Of a stretch of DNA of 64,000 nt, positions 49,019 to 60,015 are shown piece after piece. The DNA is from Viola odorata. Lineage: Eukaryota; Streptophyta; Magnoliopsida; Malpighiales; Violaceae. A model generated the notes under the pieces. The model made no database searches. It had not been told where the DNA came from and saw only the letters and a program-made list of their open reading frames with translations. Location of the stretch: NCBI GenBank assembly GCA_963691705.1, contig OY829539.1, positions 1,428,501 to 1,492,500 of the forward strand, in the 5' to 3' direction. The translations under genes were made by a program, and so were the position numbers. Position 1 is the stretch's first letter; every line of letters starts with the position of its first letter.

Positions 49019-49388
49019 GGTAATAGTATTTTACACCCCTGTACTATCGCCGAAAAACAGATACCTCCTCTGTACTTTAAAACGTCCATGACACCCCCCT
49101 GAATTATTGTTCCCATGCAAAAAGGTTTTTAATACACATTTTTACAATTCTAAAAAATTCTAAAAATTCTATAAAAAATGTAAAAATTCACAAAAAAATG
49201 TATTTAACATAATGTTCAAGAAACATTGTAAAAAATTCCAAAAATTTACAAAAAAAAGTAATTAATTATGAATAGAAGGGCCTTTTTGTCCGAAAATAAT
49301 AGTTCAGGGGGGTGTCATGGACGTTTTAAAGTACAGGGGAGGTATCTGTTTTTCGGCGATAGTACAGGGGTGTAAAATACTATTACCC
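49019..49388. mobile_element. foldback MITE with ~105-bp inverted arms
   Basis: The left arm starts GGGGTAATAGTATTTTACAC. The right arm is its near-perfect reverse complement over about 105 bases (including ACCTCCCCTGTACTTTAAAA and CATGACACCCCCCTGAA). A ~150-base AT-rich loop lies between. This long-arm architecture suggests a Mutator-type foldback MITE. I could not find a clear 9-bp duplication. No coding capacity. Confidence 0.8.
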
Positions 49389-49521
49389 CTTAAACTTTTA
49401 ATACTTCTTCTTAATCCGGCAGCGGGCCAAGATTTTCTAGTATAATATATAGCTTATTTTGTGAATTTCAGTTTTAGCGTCTTTTATTTTGAAAACTATA
49501 CAATTTTTTATGTAACTTACC

Positions 49522-50259
49522 TAGGGGTGTCAATTCGGGTCGGGACCGGTAGACCCGAGCCTCTTCGGGTCGGGACCAGTCCCTGTCTCGACAAAAAACG
49601 GGACTAAAATCTCGATCCCGGTCCTGGTCCCGACCCATCAAATGTTTCCGGGACCGGGACCAGACCCGGAAAAAATGGTCCCGGGGTTTTTTTTTTTCAA
49701 AACAAAAAGAAAATTACGCAAAATATCCACCGCTCTAAAAATGCTTTTGTTTAATTTTTTAAATTTCCTTTTTATATGATCCAGGATTCCATCCCTACTC
49801 CCCAGCAGCCACTCGTTAAAATGCAAAGGATCCAAAGTAGTAATACCAACAGACAATCATCCTTTCTTATTTTTTTTAAAAATTATTTCCTAGAAATGAA
49901 ATGAAGAAAAAGAAACAAATTAAACACCCAAAAATAGAAAATGAGGATTGAGGAATTGAGGATTTGGTGCAGAAGAGTGGTGATGATGGTGGTGCGATTG
50001 TGGGAGGAAGAGGGTTTGGTGAAGAAGAGTGACTGAATGAGGATTGAGAGACTGCGGGCCTTGTTGCCCTAAATGGACCGGGACCATTTTTAGTCGGGAC
50101 TGACCCGACGAGTCCCGGTCCCAACTAGTCAGGACCCAAGATAATTCGGGACGGGACCGGTCCCGGTCCCGGATAAATATGGGACCAAAATTTTGGTCCC
50201 AGTCCCGAAAAAAAACCCGAGACCGGGTCTTCGGGTCTTGGGACTTTTTGACACCCCTA
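49522..50259. mobile_element. non-autonomous hAT element C, 738 bp
   Basis: Termini TAGGGGTGTCAA and TTGACACCCCTA. Flanking octamers AACTTACC (49514-49521) and ACCTTACC (50260-50267), 7 of 8 identical. Subterminal regions are dense in GGGACCGG/CCGGTCCC palindromes. The core is AT-rich filler with no transposase. Confidence 0.88.
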
Positions 50260-50267
50260 ACCTTACC

Positions 50268-51235
50268 CTACAAACTTGAATATTTCTTCCTATTCTAACT
50301 ACATATCTCGCTACTATGAAGTATGTTAGACAATGAGAGTTGGAGGTGTCGGTGGTCGAGACGGATTGTTTGGAGGTTGTTCTTGCTCTATTGTTGCTTG
50401 GAGGTGCGGTGCGTATAATGTAGCTTGTTTAGCAAAGATTGATATGTTCCTGGCTTTTTCCAAGGCAGCTTCTGGTCATTTTCATTTTGTGTTGGCTTCA
50501 GATAGTATATGCTTGCTCTCTGCGATCTGTGCAAGCCTTTGGCACCACTTTTGCAATTGATGTGTTTAGATTGTCTCAATTGAGATCAAACTCGAGAGAG
50601 ATCACGCATGAGTGGGCAACTACATTAGGTTTTGCCATCATACTAGGATCCTTTTGGCATTGTGAGTTTAGTTTCTTTCGCTATGGACCGCCTGTGCCTC
50701 CTCTTTGAGCCTCATGATAGTGGCTTTACCCTAATTAGATTGATGTCTTCAGGGAAACTCGAATCACAGAGATACTCTGCATCATGGGGATTTAGATATA
50801 GTTCACAGAGACCCACTGTTTAGTTTTCATGACAATTTACTTAACATTAGGATTGATGAAAACTACAAATTTGCTAGAAAAATTGTCTTCATGATCTTCA
50901 TAGTGGCAGCTCAAATTCACAGGACGATGAGGGTGCATTTTCACCAGAAGTGGAACTTAAAAATCGATGTCTTTAAGTCATAGAAGACTGATATTCCTAA
51001 GTGAGGGGTGAGGGTAATTTTGTCGATGTGCGCCTGGAAACGGCTGAGATCCTTATTTCAGCGTCACCTGCAAAGCATCGGAGGGGGGGGGGGTCTCCGG
51101 TGTAGAATCTCAAACGATCAAGTTACCTATCAGGGAGATTACGTATAGGGAGAATTATGGTTAAAAGAGTATTGTATTTTAGTCGTATGTTGTTTCTTGC
51201 TCTCTCTCTCTCTCTTGAGGTAAGGGAGGAGAGGG
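50268..51235. other. intergenic region of unknown content
   Basis: Less AT-rich than its neighbours and containing short ORFs (50333-50708) without recognisable domains; it may be an eroded retroelement or gene fragment. A run of 11 G at about 51086 and a CT repeat at 51200-51215 are present. Nothing can be named. Confidence 0.35.
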
Positions 51236-52000
51236 GTATTTATTAGGGGTGTACATGGTCCAGTTTGGTCCGATTTTGGGCCTAGAATCGGACCAAATCG
51301 GAAATTTCCGGTTCTGCTTGGGTTAGAACCGGACCGAACCGAAAATTTCGGTCTGGTTCTGTTCATTTTTCTCGAAACGACGCTGTTTTGGTGTTTCGGT
51401 ATTTGCCCAACGACGTCGTTTTGGTGTTAAACACGCAGTTTTGATTTTTAAAAAAAATAATGTTTTGATTTATCAATTTATAAATAATAACCTAATATTT
51501 TAAAGATATTTTAGTATGATAAATCTTTAAATTTTATGATACAAAACATATAAAAATTTAAAGTGACTAAATATTAATGAATAATGAGTATTAATATATT
51601 TAAATGTAATGAATATATTTAACAAATATCTAGTCAAGAAGTATCGTGCTTCATATCGAGCCTAACATATACAAATGAAGAATTTTCAAGTATCATCATG
51701 TTTCATATGAATATAAAATTAGATCACTTACATTTAAAGCTTCAAAAATATCCTTGAACAATACAATGGTTAATTAGTTATACTTAGAGGTGGCAAATGG
51801 GTGGGTATGGGTAAAGATTAAATGGGTATGGGTATCATACCCATTTATTACCCATATAATTTTTTAAATGGGTACCCATACTCATTTATACCCATTTAAA
51901 TCATACCCACCCATTTATACCCATTTATACCCATTTAAATTATACACACTTAATAAATATAATTTTTTATTAAGTAAAATTAAAAATACTATGTTTTACC

Positions 52001-52140
52001 ATTTAGGCTTGGTTTGACCATTTAGGCTCAGGTTTGACCGTTTAGGCTCAGGTTTGACCGTTTAGGTTCGAGTTTGACCGTTTAGGCTCGGGTTTGACTA
52101 TTTAGACTCGAGTTTTATCGTTTATGCTCGATTTTTAATA
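52001..52140. repeat. 20-bp tandem repeat (~7 copies) inside hAT element E
   Basis: Consensus TTTAGGCTCAGGTTTGACCG repeated head to tail, degrading towards the 3' end. It lies just inside the subterminal ATGGGTA array. Confidence 0.85.
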
Positions 52141-52626
52141 TTTAAACATTTATTTGCAAAAAAATATATATATACTTAACAGAAGAAATTTTCAAATAAG
52201 CTCATCTCCACATGATCAAAATGCCTTTTTAAGTCATTCGGTTAGTTAATGATTTTTCCTAGTATCATAGTCCATTAGAAAAGTGATCCCCTCTTTCCAT
52301 ATGGTTAAACAGTTGAATAGAGTAAATCAAACAGACAAAATTATGAAGACAACAACGCAGATTTATTTAGTAAACATCCCAATCGATCGAAAGTACATGA
52401 AACTTAAAACAAGATAGCATATTTCCAGAGTCAACAAACAACCAGCAATGGATGCCAGGAAACAAAAAAAAAAGTCAAAATCCAACGAATTTGCACAGAA
52501 AAAAATGGAAAATGGGTATGCCTGCACAGAAAATGGAACATGGGTATGACTGCACAGAAAAAAGAAACAACCAGATTCAAGTTAATCTATACAGTCAAAC
52601 ACGAAAAGGTTTAGAGCAAAGATTAA

Positions 52627-53137
52627 GTGGCCGTTTGGCTTTGAGGGTTGGGTACCCAACCCAACTTTTCTCAACCCAAAACGGAGGTTTGGGTGTTTGG
52701 GAAAAAAATTGCAAAAGAAGCCCAATTCCAAGGCCAAGCCAATTGGCCTTGCCTTGCCTCGCGCTGGAGCATTTTGCTCTAGCCAGCCAACCTGAGTTAG
52801 GTTTGGCCTTCTCTTTTCTTCTTTTTTTCTTTTTCATTTCATTTTAATTTTTTTACTTTATATAACCAACAAAATAAATTAAAAATTAGCACAATAAAAT
52901 TTTTATCTCAAGATAAGTAATTCTAGATCCACTTTTCCTATTTTTATTAATTTTTTGAAAATGGGTTTTATACTCCAATGTTTTCCCACCCAACTTTTTT
53001 ACCAAACACCTCAGGTATCTTATAGCACTTTTTAAATTTTTTACCAAACAGCACACTCCGTTTCTCAAAAGTCGTTTTCTCACCCAATTTTTTTCCATCA
53101 AACTTTTTCCCACAGAACCGCAACGCCAAACAGACCC
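52627..53137. mobile_element. PIF/Harbinger-like MITE, 511 bp
   Basis: Left end GTGGCCGTTTGGCTTTG and inverted right end GGGTCTGTTTGGCGTTG, with TAA on both sides (52624-52626 and 53138-53140), the usual Harbinger target. No coding capacity; the ORFs inside are low-complexity. Confidence 0.75.
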
Positions 53138-53682
53138 TAAGTAGAAAGTATGATCTACTTAATCTAGCCAAATCTAGCCATTTCTACTCTCAAATCTAGC
53201 CAAATAACCTACTACCAGGCAAGTATTCTCAGCATGCACATAAGAAATGAGTTCATCGTTCATCCAAGAAAAAGAATGTTGTTACTCAGCATGCACGCAT
53301 ACTAATAGATCTAACTAATGGGAACAATTTTAAGTTTAGATTACAAATGTGAGCAAGACTAGGATGTTATACTATGCTAAGAAGATTTTTCTGAAACCTA
53401 CTACAGAAAACACTAATAAGATTTTCTTTATATAGCATCCCTCCAAGGTTTCTTTGGCATCATATTCATGAGAAGGAATTTCTTCCATCATTCGCTCCAC
53501 AGCTATGGTATATTGCACAACAATTTTGAGAAATATAGTTGCCTATTCTACTTAGAAGACAGCAGAGATATCAATTACCTTGGAACCCAATTCAACTAAA
53601 TAATAATATTCAGCATCAGTAACTAAAATGGATTTTTTTTTGCGGTATCTTATCAAATTTATAGCCAAAGACCTACCTACAC

Positions 53683-53760
53683 TTGACATATTCCATATAG
53701 CTATGACAGTGCATGTAGCAATCCCAACATAAGTTATCTTCTCCCACTTGGCGACTTCAG
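53683..53760 (-). pseudogene. captured COX6a exon (cytochrome c oxidase subunit 6a)
   Basis: A 78-base block encodes EVAKWEKITYVGIATCTVIA followed by IWNMS. This is the matrix-to-membrane stretch of plant mitochondrial cytochrome c oxidase subunit VIa. An acceptor (TTATCAG) lies immediately before it and a donor (GTGTAGGTAG) immediately after it, in frame, so one exon with intron edges was captured. I find neither the mitochondrial presequence exon nor the HIRNKEFPWG exon nearby. It lies inside hAT element E, so it is a transposon-carried gene fragment rather than a working gene. A short frame at about 53570-53625 may be a second exon of unknown origin. Confidence 0.7.
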
Positions 53761-53843
53761 CTGATAAATTTGTTGATAAAAAAACGGAAATCAACAAACA
53801 CTCTAAAATCATAAAATTTAATTATAATTATAATTATAGGATA

Positions 53844-54105
53844 CTCCCTCCATTTACTTTTAAATGACTTTCTGGAATAGTAGAAAAGCGTAAGCCGTTG
53901 ATTTACAGACTTATTTTATTCCTCATTGTTTCATTTTTTCTTCTAATTTCCACTCAAATTACCACACCATCATAAAATTTGGTTGATTCAACAAAAAAAA
54001 AATTATCATTTGTACAAAATATATGCTTCGAAAAAGATAAAATGACAAGTACTCCAAACAGTAGAAAAACGTAGGAAAGTGACAATTAAAAGTAAACGGA
54101 GGGAG
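53844..54105. mobile_element. Stowaway MITE, 262 bp
   Basis: CTCCCTCCATTTACTTTTAA at the left and its inverted match CTCCCTCCGTTTACTTTTAA at the right, flanked by TA (53842-53843 and 54106-54107). Inserted within hAT element E. Confidence 0.9.
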
Positions 54106-54229
54106 TACAATTCTAGAACTTACGAAATACAAGTAGCCTGCTTCGACGCTAAAATTGTACCTGCATAAAAGATAAGAGGGTCACAAACAAAAAATGAATA
54201 AAAGATATAATTCATTAGATAAGAGGGTT

Positions 54230-56150
54230 GCAAATAGTAAAATACCACACAGATCGCTTAAATCTTCAACAAGCAGATCTCCATCTTGATCATCTACCTC
54301 AAGAGGCATCTCACATAACCAATCTCGAGTACATAATAAAGCTTCTGCATTTTTTGGTAAAAGAGAACTATATTTGCTAAGGATTCTACCACCAATGCTA
54401 AAAGCAGATTCAGATGCGACTGTAGTGATAGGAATGCTAAGAATATCTCGAGCCATCAGTGAAACAACTGGAAATCTAGCAGAACTACCCTTCCAATAAG
54501 CAAGGACATCCAAGTCAGCATACTTGTTCCTGTCAAGCCTAGGTTCTTCTAAATATAAATCTAGTTGAGATTTTTTAACCGAACTAAAAAATTCACTCTT
54601 AAAATCATCAAAACCATCAGCATCATCTCTCTCCTGACTACCAAAACCATAAGTCTCAACGCTTGAATCAAATAAAGATGTGCGCACATTAGACACTTGC
54701 AAATACTCCTCAAACAACTTATATAGTTTTCTTCAAACCCGAATTACACGCTCTTTTGATTCAGAGCCGTATAATTTGGTAAAAGAGAACTCAATAAATG
54801 CTAACTTATAGCGAGGATCCAAAATAAGTGCCATTGAGAGCACTACACTATAACATCTCTAGTATTTCAGATACTTTTTTTTTATTTTCTTTGCCATCTC
54901 AGAAATGACCTCATCTGCACTTTCCTCTTCTTTTGCTAAACGCAAACCAATCTTCCACACACTAAGAAAATATAAGTTAGCAGTAGGATATTTAGTACCG
55001 CAAAAGAGAGTGGAAATATCATAAAATGGCTTCAACAACTTGATCAACCTGTCTGCTTGATTCCAATCTTCTAAGGTGGGACATGTCAAAAAGTTTGAAT
55101 CGATAACAGCCAAATGTTCAAATGCAGTGCGGAGAGAAAATACACTTTCAATCATCAAATATGTAGAGTTCCATCTAGTTGGCACGTCTTGACATACAAA
55201 TCTAGAAGGCAAAGAACATTGTAAGATGCACTCAACGAACTTTACTTTTCTTCCATGGGATCCTCTTACATACTTGACACACTATCTAATTTTATCCACT
55301 GTCCGACAAGTAGTCAAAAGCCCCTCTTGGACAATCAAATTAAGAATATGAGCCCCACAACGCACATGAAAGAAGTCACCAATACAAGGTAGATGTTTCC
55401 CCAAAAAATCATGTCTTTTTAAAATATCCACTGTTACTTTATTGTATGATGCGTTATCTAAAGTAATGGTAAATATTTTTTCTCAATTCCCCATTCTTTT
55501 AGCAAACTAAACAATTTCTCCGCCAACACAACACCATTATATGGAGGAGGGACATAAGAAAAACACAAAACCTTCTTCTGCAATTCCCAATTCTCATTTA
55601 TAAAATGTGCAGTAACAGTCATGTAATGATCTGTGGTGATAGATGACCACAAATCTGATGTCAAACAAATCCTACTAGCATTAGACAATATGGATTGAAC
55701 AACTTTCTCTTTTTCTTTTTTATACACCTTAAGCACATCTGACTTGATACTATTTCTAGAAATTCTTTTCACAGTAGGATTCAAGTATGTGTGCACATCT
55801 TTAATACCTTCATGTTCTACAAATGAAAAAGGATAGTCATGACTAATTATGGCCATAATAATTTTTTCGCGATAAATCTCTTGGTCTATCTTAGGAGGTG
55901 ATAACTCAAGCTCTTGGCCTTCTCACTTACCACAAATATCAAGATGACACAATAAATTCTTTGTACCATGAGAACCCATAATATTATATGAATGAAAACA
56001 CCACTTACATCTCACTTCTAGCCTTCCATCTTCTGTAGTACCTAACTTCTCAAACTCATCCCATACTTGAGAAGTAGATTTTCTCCTCCTCATTGAGGTA
56101 GTCGAATCACTTTGTGCAACTTCATCGGTATGCTCTATCTCCAATTCCAT
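54230..56150 (-). pseudogene. hAT transposase (RICESLEEPER/Ac type) remnant
   Basis: Reads on the minus strand as a BED zinc finger (SQVWDEFEKL...CKWC..H, about 56080-55925) and then the catalytic region: HDYPFSFVEHEG, RICLTSDLWSS, LQKKVLCFSYVPPP and DVPTRWNSTYLM. It ends with the C-terminal hAT dimerisation domain (LDVLAYWKG, ARDILSIPITTVASESAFS). Family proteins are about 650-700 residues. It is broken by in-frame stops near 55924, 55283, 54856 and 54734 and by a frameshift near 55485. The TGA after the BED finger lies in a GGTAAGTGAG context, so an intron there is conceivable, but the other lesions make it a pseudogene. Confidence 0.92.
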
Positions 56151-57784
56151 AATAATCCCTGCAAAAGATTATGAAGATTCAAATGAATTTGTAGCAAGTT
56201 CAGTAACAGCCAAAGAAACAACCATAAAAAGTTCTTGGATTAGTGCAGATAGCAAATTACTATGCTCATAAGATTAGTGCAGATAGCCTGGACACATTAG
56301 TGAAGAAACAACTACTAGAAAGATAAAATGAAAGCATTTTCTCTACTCGAAAATGAAGAAATTAAAGGAGTATTAATTTATATGTAATTCAGACTCCACA
56401 CTGATCAGCATGCAATAACATTAAAAACGCTTAATAATTTGTGACCTCAACACCAACAAAACAAGCTTAAGCAACCAACAATTATAGACAACGACAGGAT
56501 GAATCCCAAAATGATTTCCTCGATAGGAGCATAACAACCAACTGAAATAATTAAAAAGTAAGACTGAGTTGTATCTTTGAACAAAGACGTGCATAACCCT
56601 AAACTTCAGGCAACAATGTTCCAGATTTAATGAATATTGCATAATTGTGTCAGGGTTTGAGCTACTGTCCAGCAGAACCAACTCCAAAGAATCACCACAA
56701 GAAAGTATGTTTTCTATATGTTTTCGCTCCCCTTTTACACAACAGGACAAGTAGAAACTATAATTTGTAGTGTTTGTTTGTTTGACAGAGAAAACAAGAA
56801 ATGACATCAAGGGAAATAACTCTCAAAATTTGCATTCGGGCCATTGCAAAGAAGCCCATTGGACATTCCAGAAAATAAAAGGCAAAATGCCAACTATCTT
56901 AACCCATGTCCCTCCACCTTAATTGACAATTCTAAGTTCTATAAATTGAACCATTGCCGATCATGTATTCCCATTACTTACTGCTAACCATGCTAATGTA
57001 AAAGATGTATCTATTTTACATGATCAATGAGCAAGGATGACTTTTCTGAAAACTTAGGGAGAAGAAACAATGATCCTACAAAATGCCATCAACCTTTCAA
57101 AGTTATATTTTAGTCAATTCATCCACACAAATGAATGCTCAACAACAGGGTATCCATTTTATCATCTGTTACAGAAAACTAGCTTGAAAAATATGAAACC
57201 ATTTTCTTCAAAGATGCTGATCTAGAAACTAGACAGATATCAACTTAAACATATATTAAGGATGTCAGTAATATTTCAAAAGGAAGGAAATCAAGAGGAA
57301 TGCAATGCAAACCCATTTCCAAGTAATAATATATGTATTGCAGTAATAACTACAACTAATTAACAACCCTACAAATTAAATTAAAAAGCTCATCTAACCA
57401 CCAATTCAATCAATTTGCCTTTCCTAAATAGCAGCATAACCGATTTGGTTACCAAACCACCCATAGCTCACCCTTAGAAACAACATATGCTTAATTGGTT
57501 CTTCTCCCACCCTTAACTTTGACACACGGAGATGAGATGAGGAAGGAAGAACAAGAGAAGAAGAATAAATACTTTTTTTTTCACTTTGAACGACTTGGCG
57601 TTTTCAGGTCAGTCACGAGCAATGACCACGACATAGTATGATTTGAGCGGAATAGCGCTGGTGAGTGGCAGCGGTGGTGTTGGGATTGCGAGGAGGAGGC
57701 GGCGGCGGACGGATTAGGAAACGAGAGGCAGAGGAGAAAATGATTTGGGCGAGCAGAGGGAGAGGAGAAAATGGTTTGGGTATT
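56151..57784. other. 5' part of hAT element E, non-coding
   Basis: Between the transposase remnant and the right subterminal repeats. AT-rich, then a GC-richer patch (about 57600-57780) likely to be the old promoter or leader of the transposase. No supported ORF. Confidence 0.5.
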
Positions 57785-58491
57785 AAACCCAAACCCATTT
57801 AAACCCGTATATTTTAGTTTAAATGGGTATAATACCCATTTATACCTATTTAAAAATTTAACTGACCCATTTACTACCTATATCCATTTAATTAATTGGG
57901 TATGGGTGTATAATTGCCACCTCTAGTTATACTCATGTATTGCGTAACACATTATTACAATTTAAATTTAAATTTCAAACCTCTAAACAATTAACTCAAG
58001 TAAATAATGACATTGAAATATAGATACCATAAATCTAAATTATAAAAAAATGATGAATTTTAATTAAGTTTAGTAGAAAAAATAGAAAGATGTGGAGTTA
58101 TGTTTACAAAACATCCGTAGTAAAATTTTATATTTAAAATAACAAATAAATAAAAAAATGAGAACTTTTAGACTTTTAGTTAAGTTTAAAAGTTTAAAAA
58201 GAAAAATCATTAAAATTTTCTATTTTTTGGTCCTTACTAGTTACTAGGATGAGAGACAATGTCTTTTACTCATAATAATTTTTATATAACTTCCTTAATA
58301 ATTTTTTCTATTTAAAATTGAGTTTAAAAGAAAAGAAATGATGAATTTTAATTAAGTTTAGAAGAAAAAAAGAAAGATTGGAATTAAGTTTAGAAAACAT
58401 CCGTAGTAAAATTTTATATTTAAAATAACAAATAAAAGAAAAAATGAGGAATTTTAATTAAGTTTAGAAGGAAAAAACTAAAATGCAAGCT

Positions 58492-58552
58492 TGGGGATTT
58501 GAACCTCTCCCCTCTAAGGAGTAGGTAAAATTTTAACCATTGAACCAAATTT
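58492..58552 (-). repeat. tRNA-like block with Pol III A and B boxes (possible SINE head)
   Basis: Read on the minus strand: TGGTTCAATGG (A-box-like), about 30 bases, then GGTTCAAATCC (B box). It does not fold convincingly as a full tRNA and no 3' SINE tail is recognised. It lies within the outer hAT element. Confidence 0.35.
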
Positions 58553-58787
58553 GTACTTTAATATTAATATGCATATATATTTATTATATATATATAAATA
58601 TATATAAGAACCGGTTCTCCCGATTCTACGGTCCGGTTTGGATTTTTAAGAGTTGGAGAACCGGACCGAACTGGGACAATACGGTCCAGTCCGGTTCGGT
58701 TCACTTTTTTTTAAAAAATCGGACCAAACCTGCGGTTTCGGTTCGGTTCCCAGTCCGGGTCGATTTTTGTACACCCCTAGTATTTAT

Positions 58788-60015
58788 ACCCACACCCGTC
58801 CTGGCTACCGGAAACACGTGGCACTCCCAAACGGTGGCATTAAATGTAGGCTGAGGATAATGACCGCTTTTGATCCGTGATTCACGCTTGACCGATAGAG
58901 GGCTATCAGTTTAAGATAATCTCGTCTGTCCTTGGAGCACCCACCGGTTGGCCTTCTGGGTAGAGGTAGCTACCGCTACGGTGGGGGCCATGCCTGGTGG
59001 GGATCTATCGAGTGATACTCATCCGGGATGTGCCCCTGATGGCCTGATACAAAGCCTCCAGCTCCTCGACTTGGTCGTGATCCCCTGGATATTTCTCCTA
59101 TGTATTATTAAAGACATTGCTCGGGGGTCGATTCTGAAAAAGCAAAAATTCCTTTTTGTACCATCCTGCTGTATTTCATTGCTCTACCAATGCCCATATC
59201 CAACATTGTTGTCGCGAATCTCATCCTCCATTAGAGGTAAATATTCAGATAGTTCGGTCGGAATCCGACAAGTTCGAATCGAATTTTATCAACGGTAATC
59301 CGAATTCTCTAAACATGACCTAAATTCAATTACAATCTAACCATTTCGTATCGGATCGGTTGGATTTTTTAGATAAATTTAGAATTTTTAAATACTTTTA
59401 AATAAATTTTTATTTAAAAAAAAATACATTTTATTAATTTTAGACTTTTTTTTTGTAATCTTTAGTTGCTCTCTTCTACAACATAATAAAACATTCAAAT
59501 AGTATTACAAACTAATAAGTAGAGTAAATAAAAAAAAATCAAAAGAAATAAAAATTTAAATTCAGAATTTATTCAAATATTTCGTATTAATATCAGATTA
59601 GATTTTAAAATTTATCGAATCCTCCGCCCTCTATCTAAAGTTCCGTTCGACACAGCTTAAATCGGATCAGATCGTTCAGATCCTCCGATTCGTGCTCACC
59701 GCTATCCTCCATCAGGTTGTGTACGACAAAAAAGTAGTAAAACTGTAAAAGTGAAATTCCATCAATGTGGAAAATCCAGGTTAATAATACTTTAATTGGA
59801 AGGAAACATTGACAGGAAATGGGAAGGAACAAAAGCTTCAAATTATCATGAAATCATCCAAGTATTCTTCTGTACATATACAAAACTAACTAATGACCAC
59901 TATAACCCTTAACCTCTTACATAGTCTAAAACAATTAAAAAAAGAAATCACTTGCCATCACTCCTCAACTCTGCCTTTGCATCCATCATGTTCTATCTAC
60001 GCCACGCCAACACTG
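58788..60015. other. intergenic region
   Basis: 58800-59110 is less AT-rich with no recognisable gene. 59240-59640 contains scattered TCGGAT/ATCCGA units that may be an eroded hAT-like element, but no ends are found. The end of this stretch is the 3' flank of the PSI-like gene. Confidence 0.4.

Larger units (their letters stand above)
51785..57925 (-). mobile_element. inner hAT element E with decayed transposase
   Basis: Termini TAGAGGTGGCAA and TTGCCACCTCTA; perfect 8-bp duplication GTTATACT (51777-51784 and 57926-57933). Subterminal arrays of ATGGGTA/TACCCATTTA flank both ends. The cargo is a hAT transposase remnant (minus), a 20-bp minisatellite, a captured COX6a exon, a Harbinger-like MITE and a Stowaway MITE. 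Confidence 0.93.
51244..58779. mobile_element. outer hAT element D, 7.5 kb because of a nested insertion
   Basis: Termini TAGGGGTGTACA and TGTACACCCCTA with a perfect 8-bp duplication GTATTTAT (51236-51243 and 58780-58787). Its own sequence is about 1.39 kb (51244-51784 and 57934-58779). Subterminal GGTCCG/CCGGTTCGG units are in both orientations. No transposase of its own. It is interrupted by hAT element E. Confidence 0.93.

Noticed and set aside
50333..50708. Two overlapping ORFs possibly from a LINE RNase H region
   Set aside because: No catalytic motif or flanking LINE features; cannot be supported.
52452..52847. 131-residue plus-strand ORF
   Set aside because: Crosses the boundary of the Harbinger-like MITE and is low-complexity.
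56421..56810. 129-residue minus-strand ORF
   Set aside because: Upstream of the hAT BED exon with no domain; likely intron or leader sequence.
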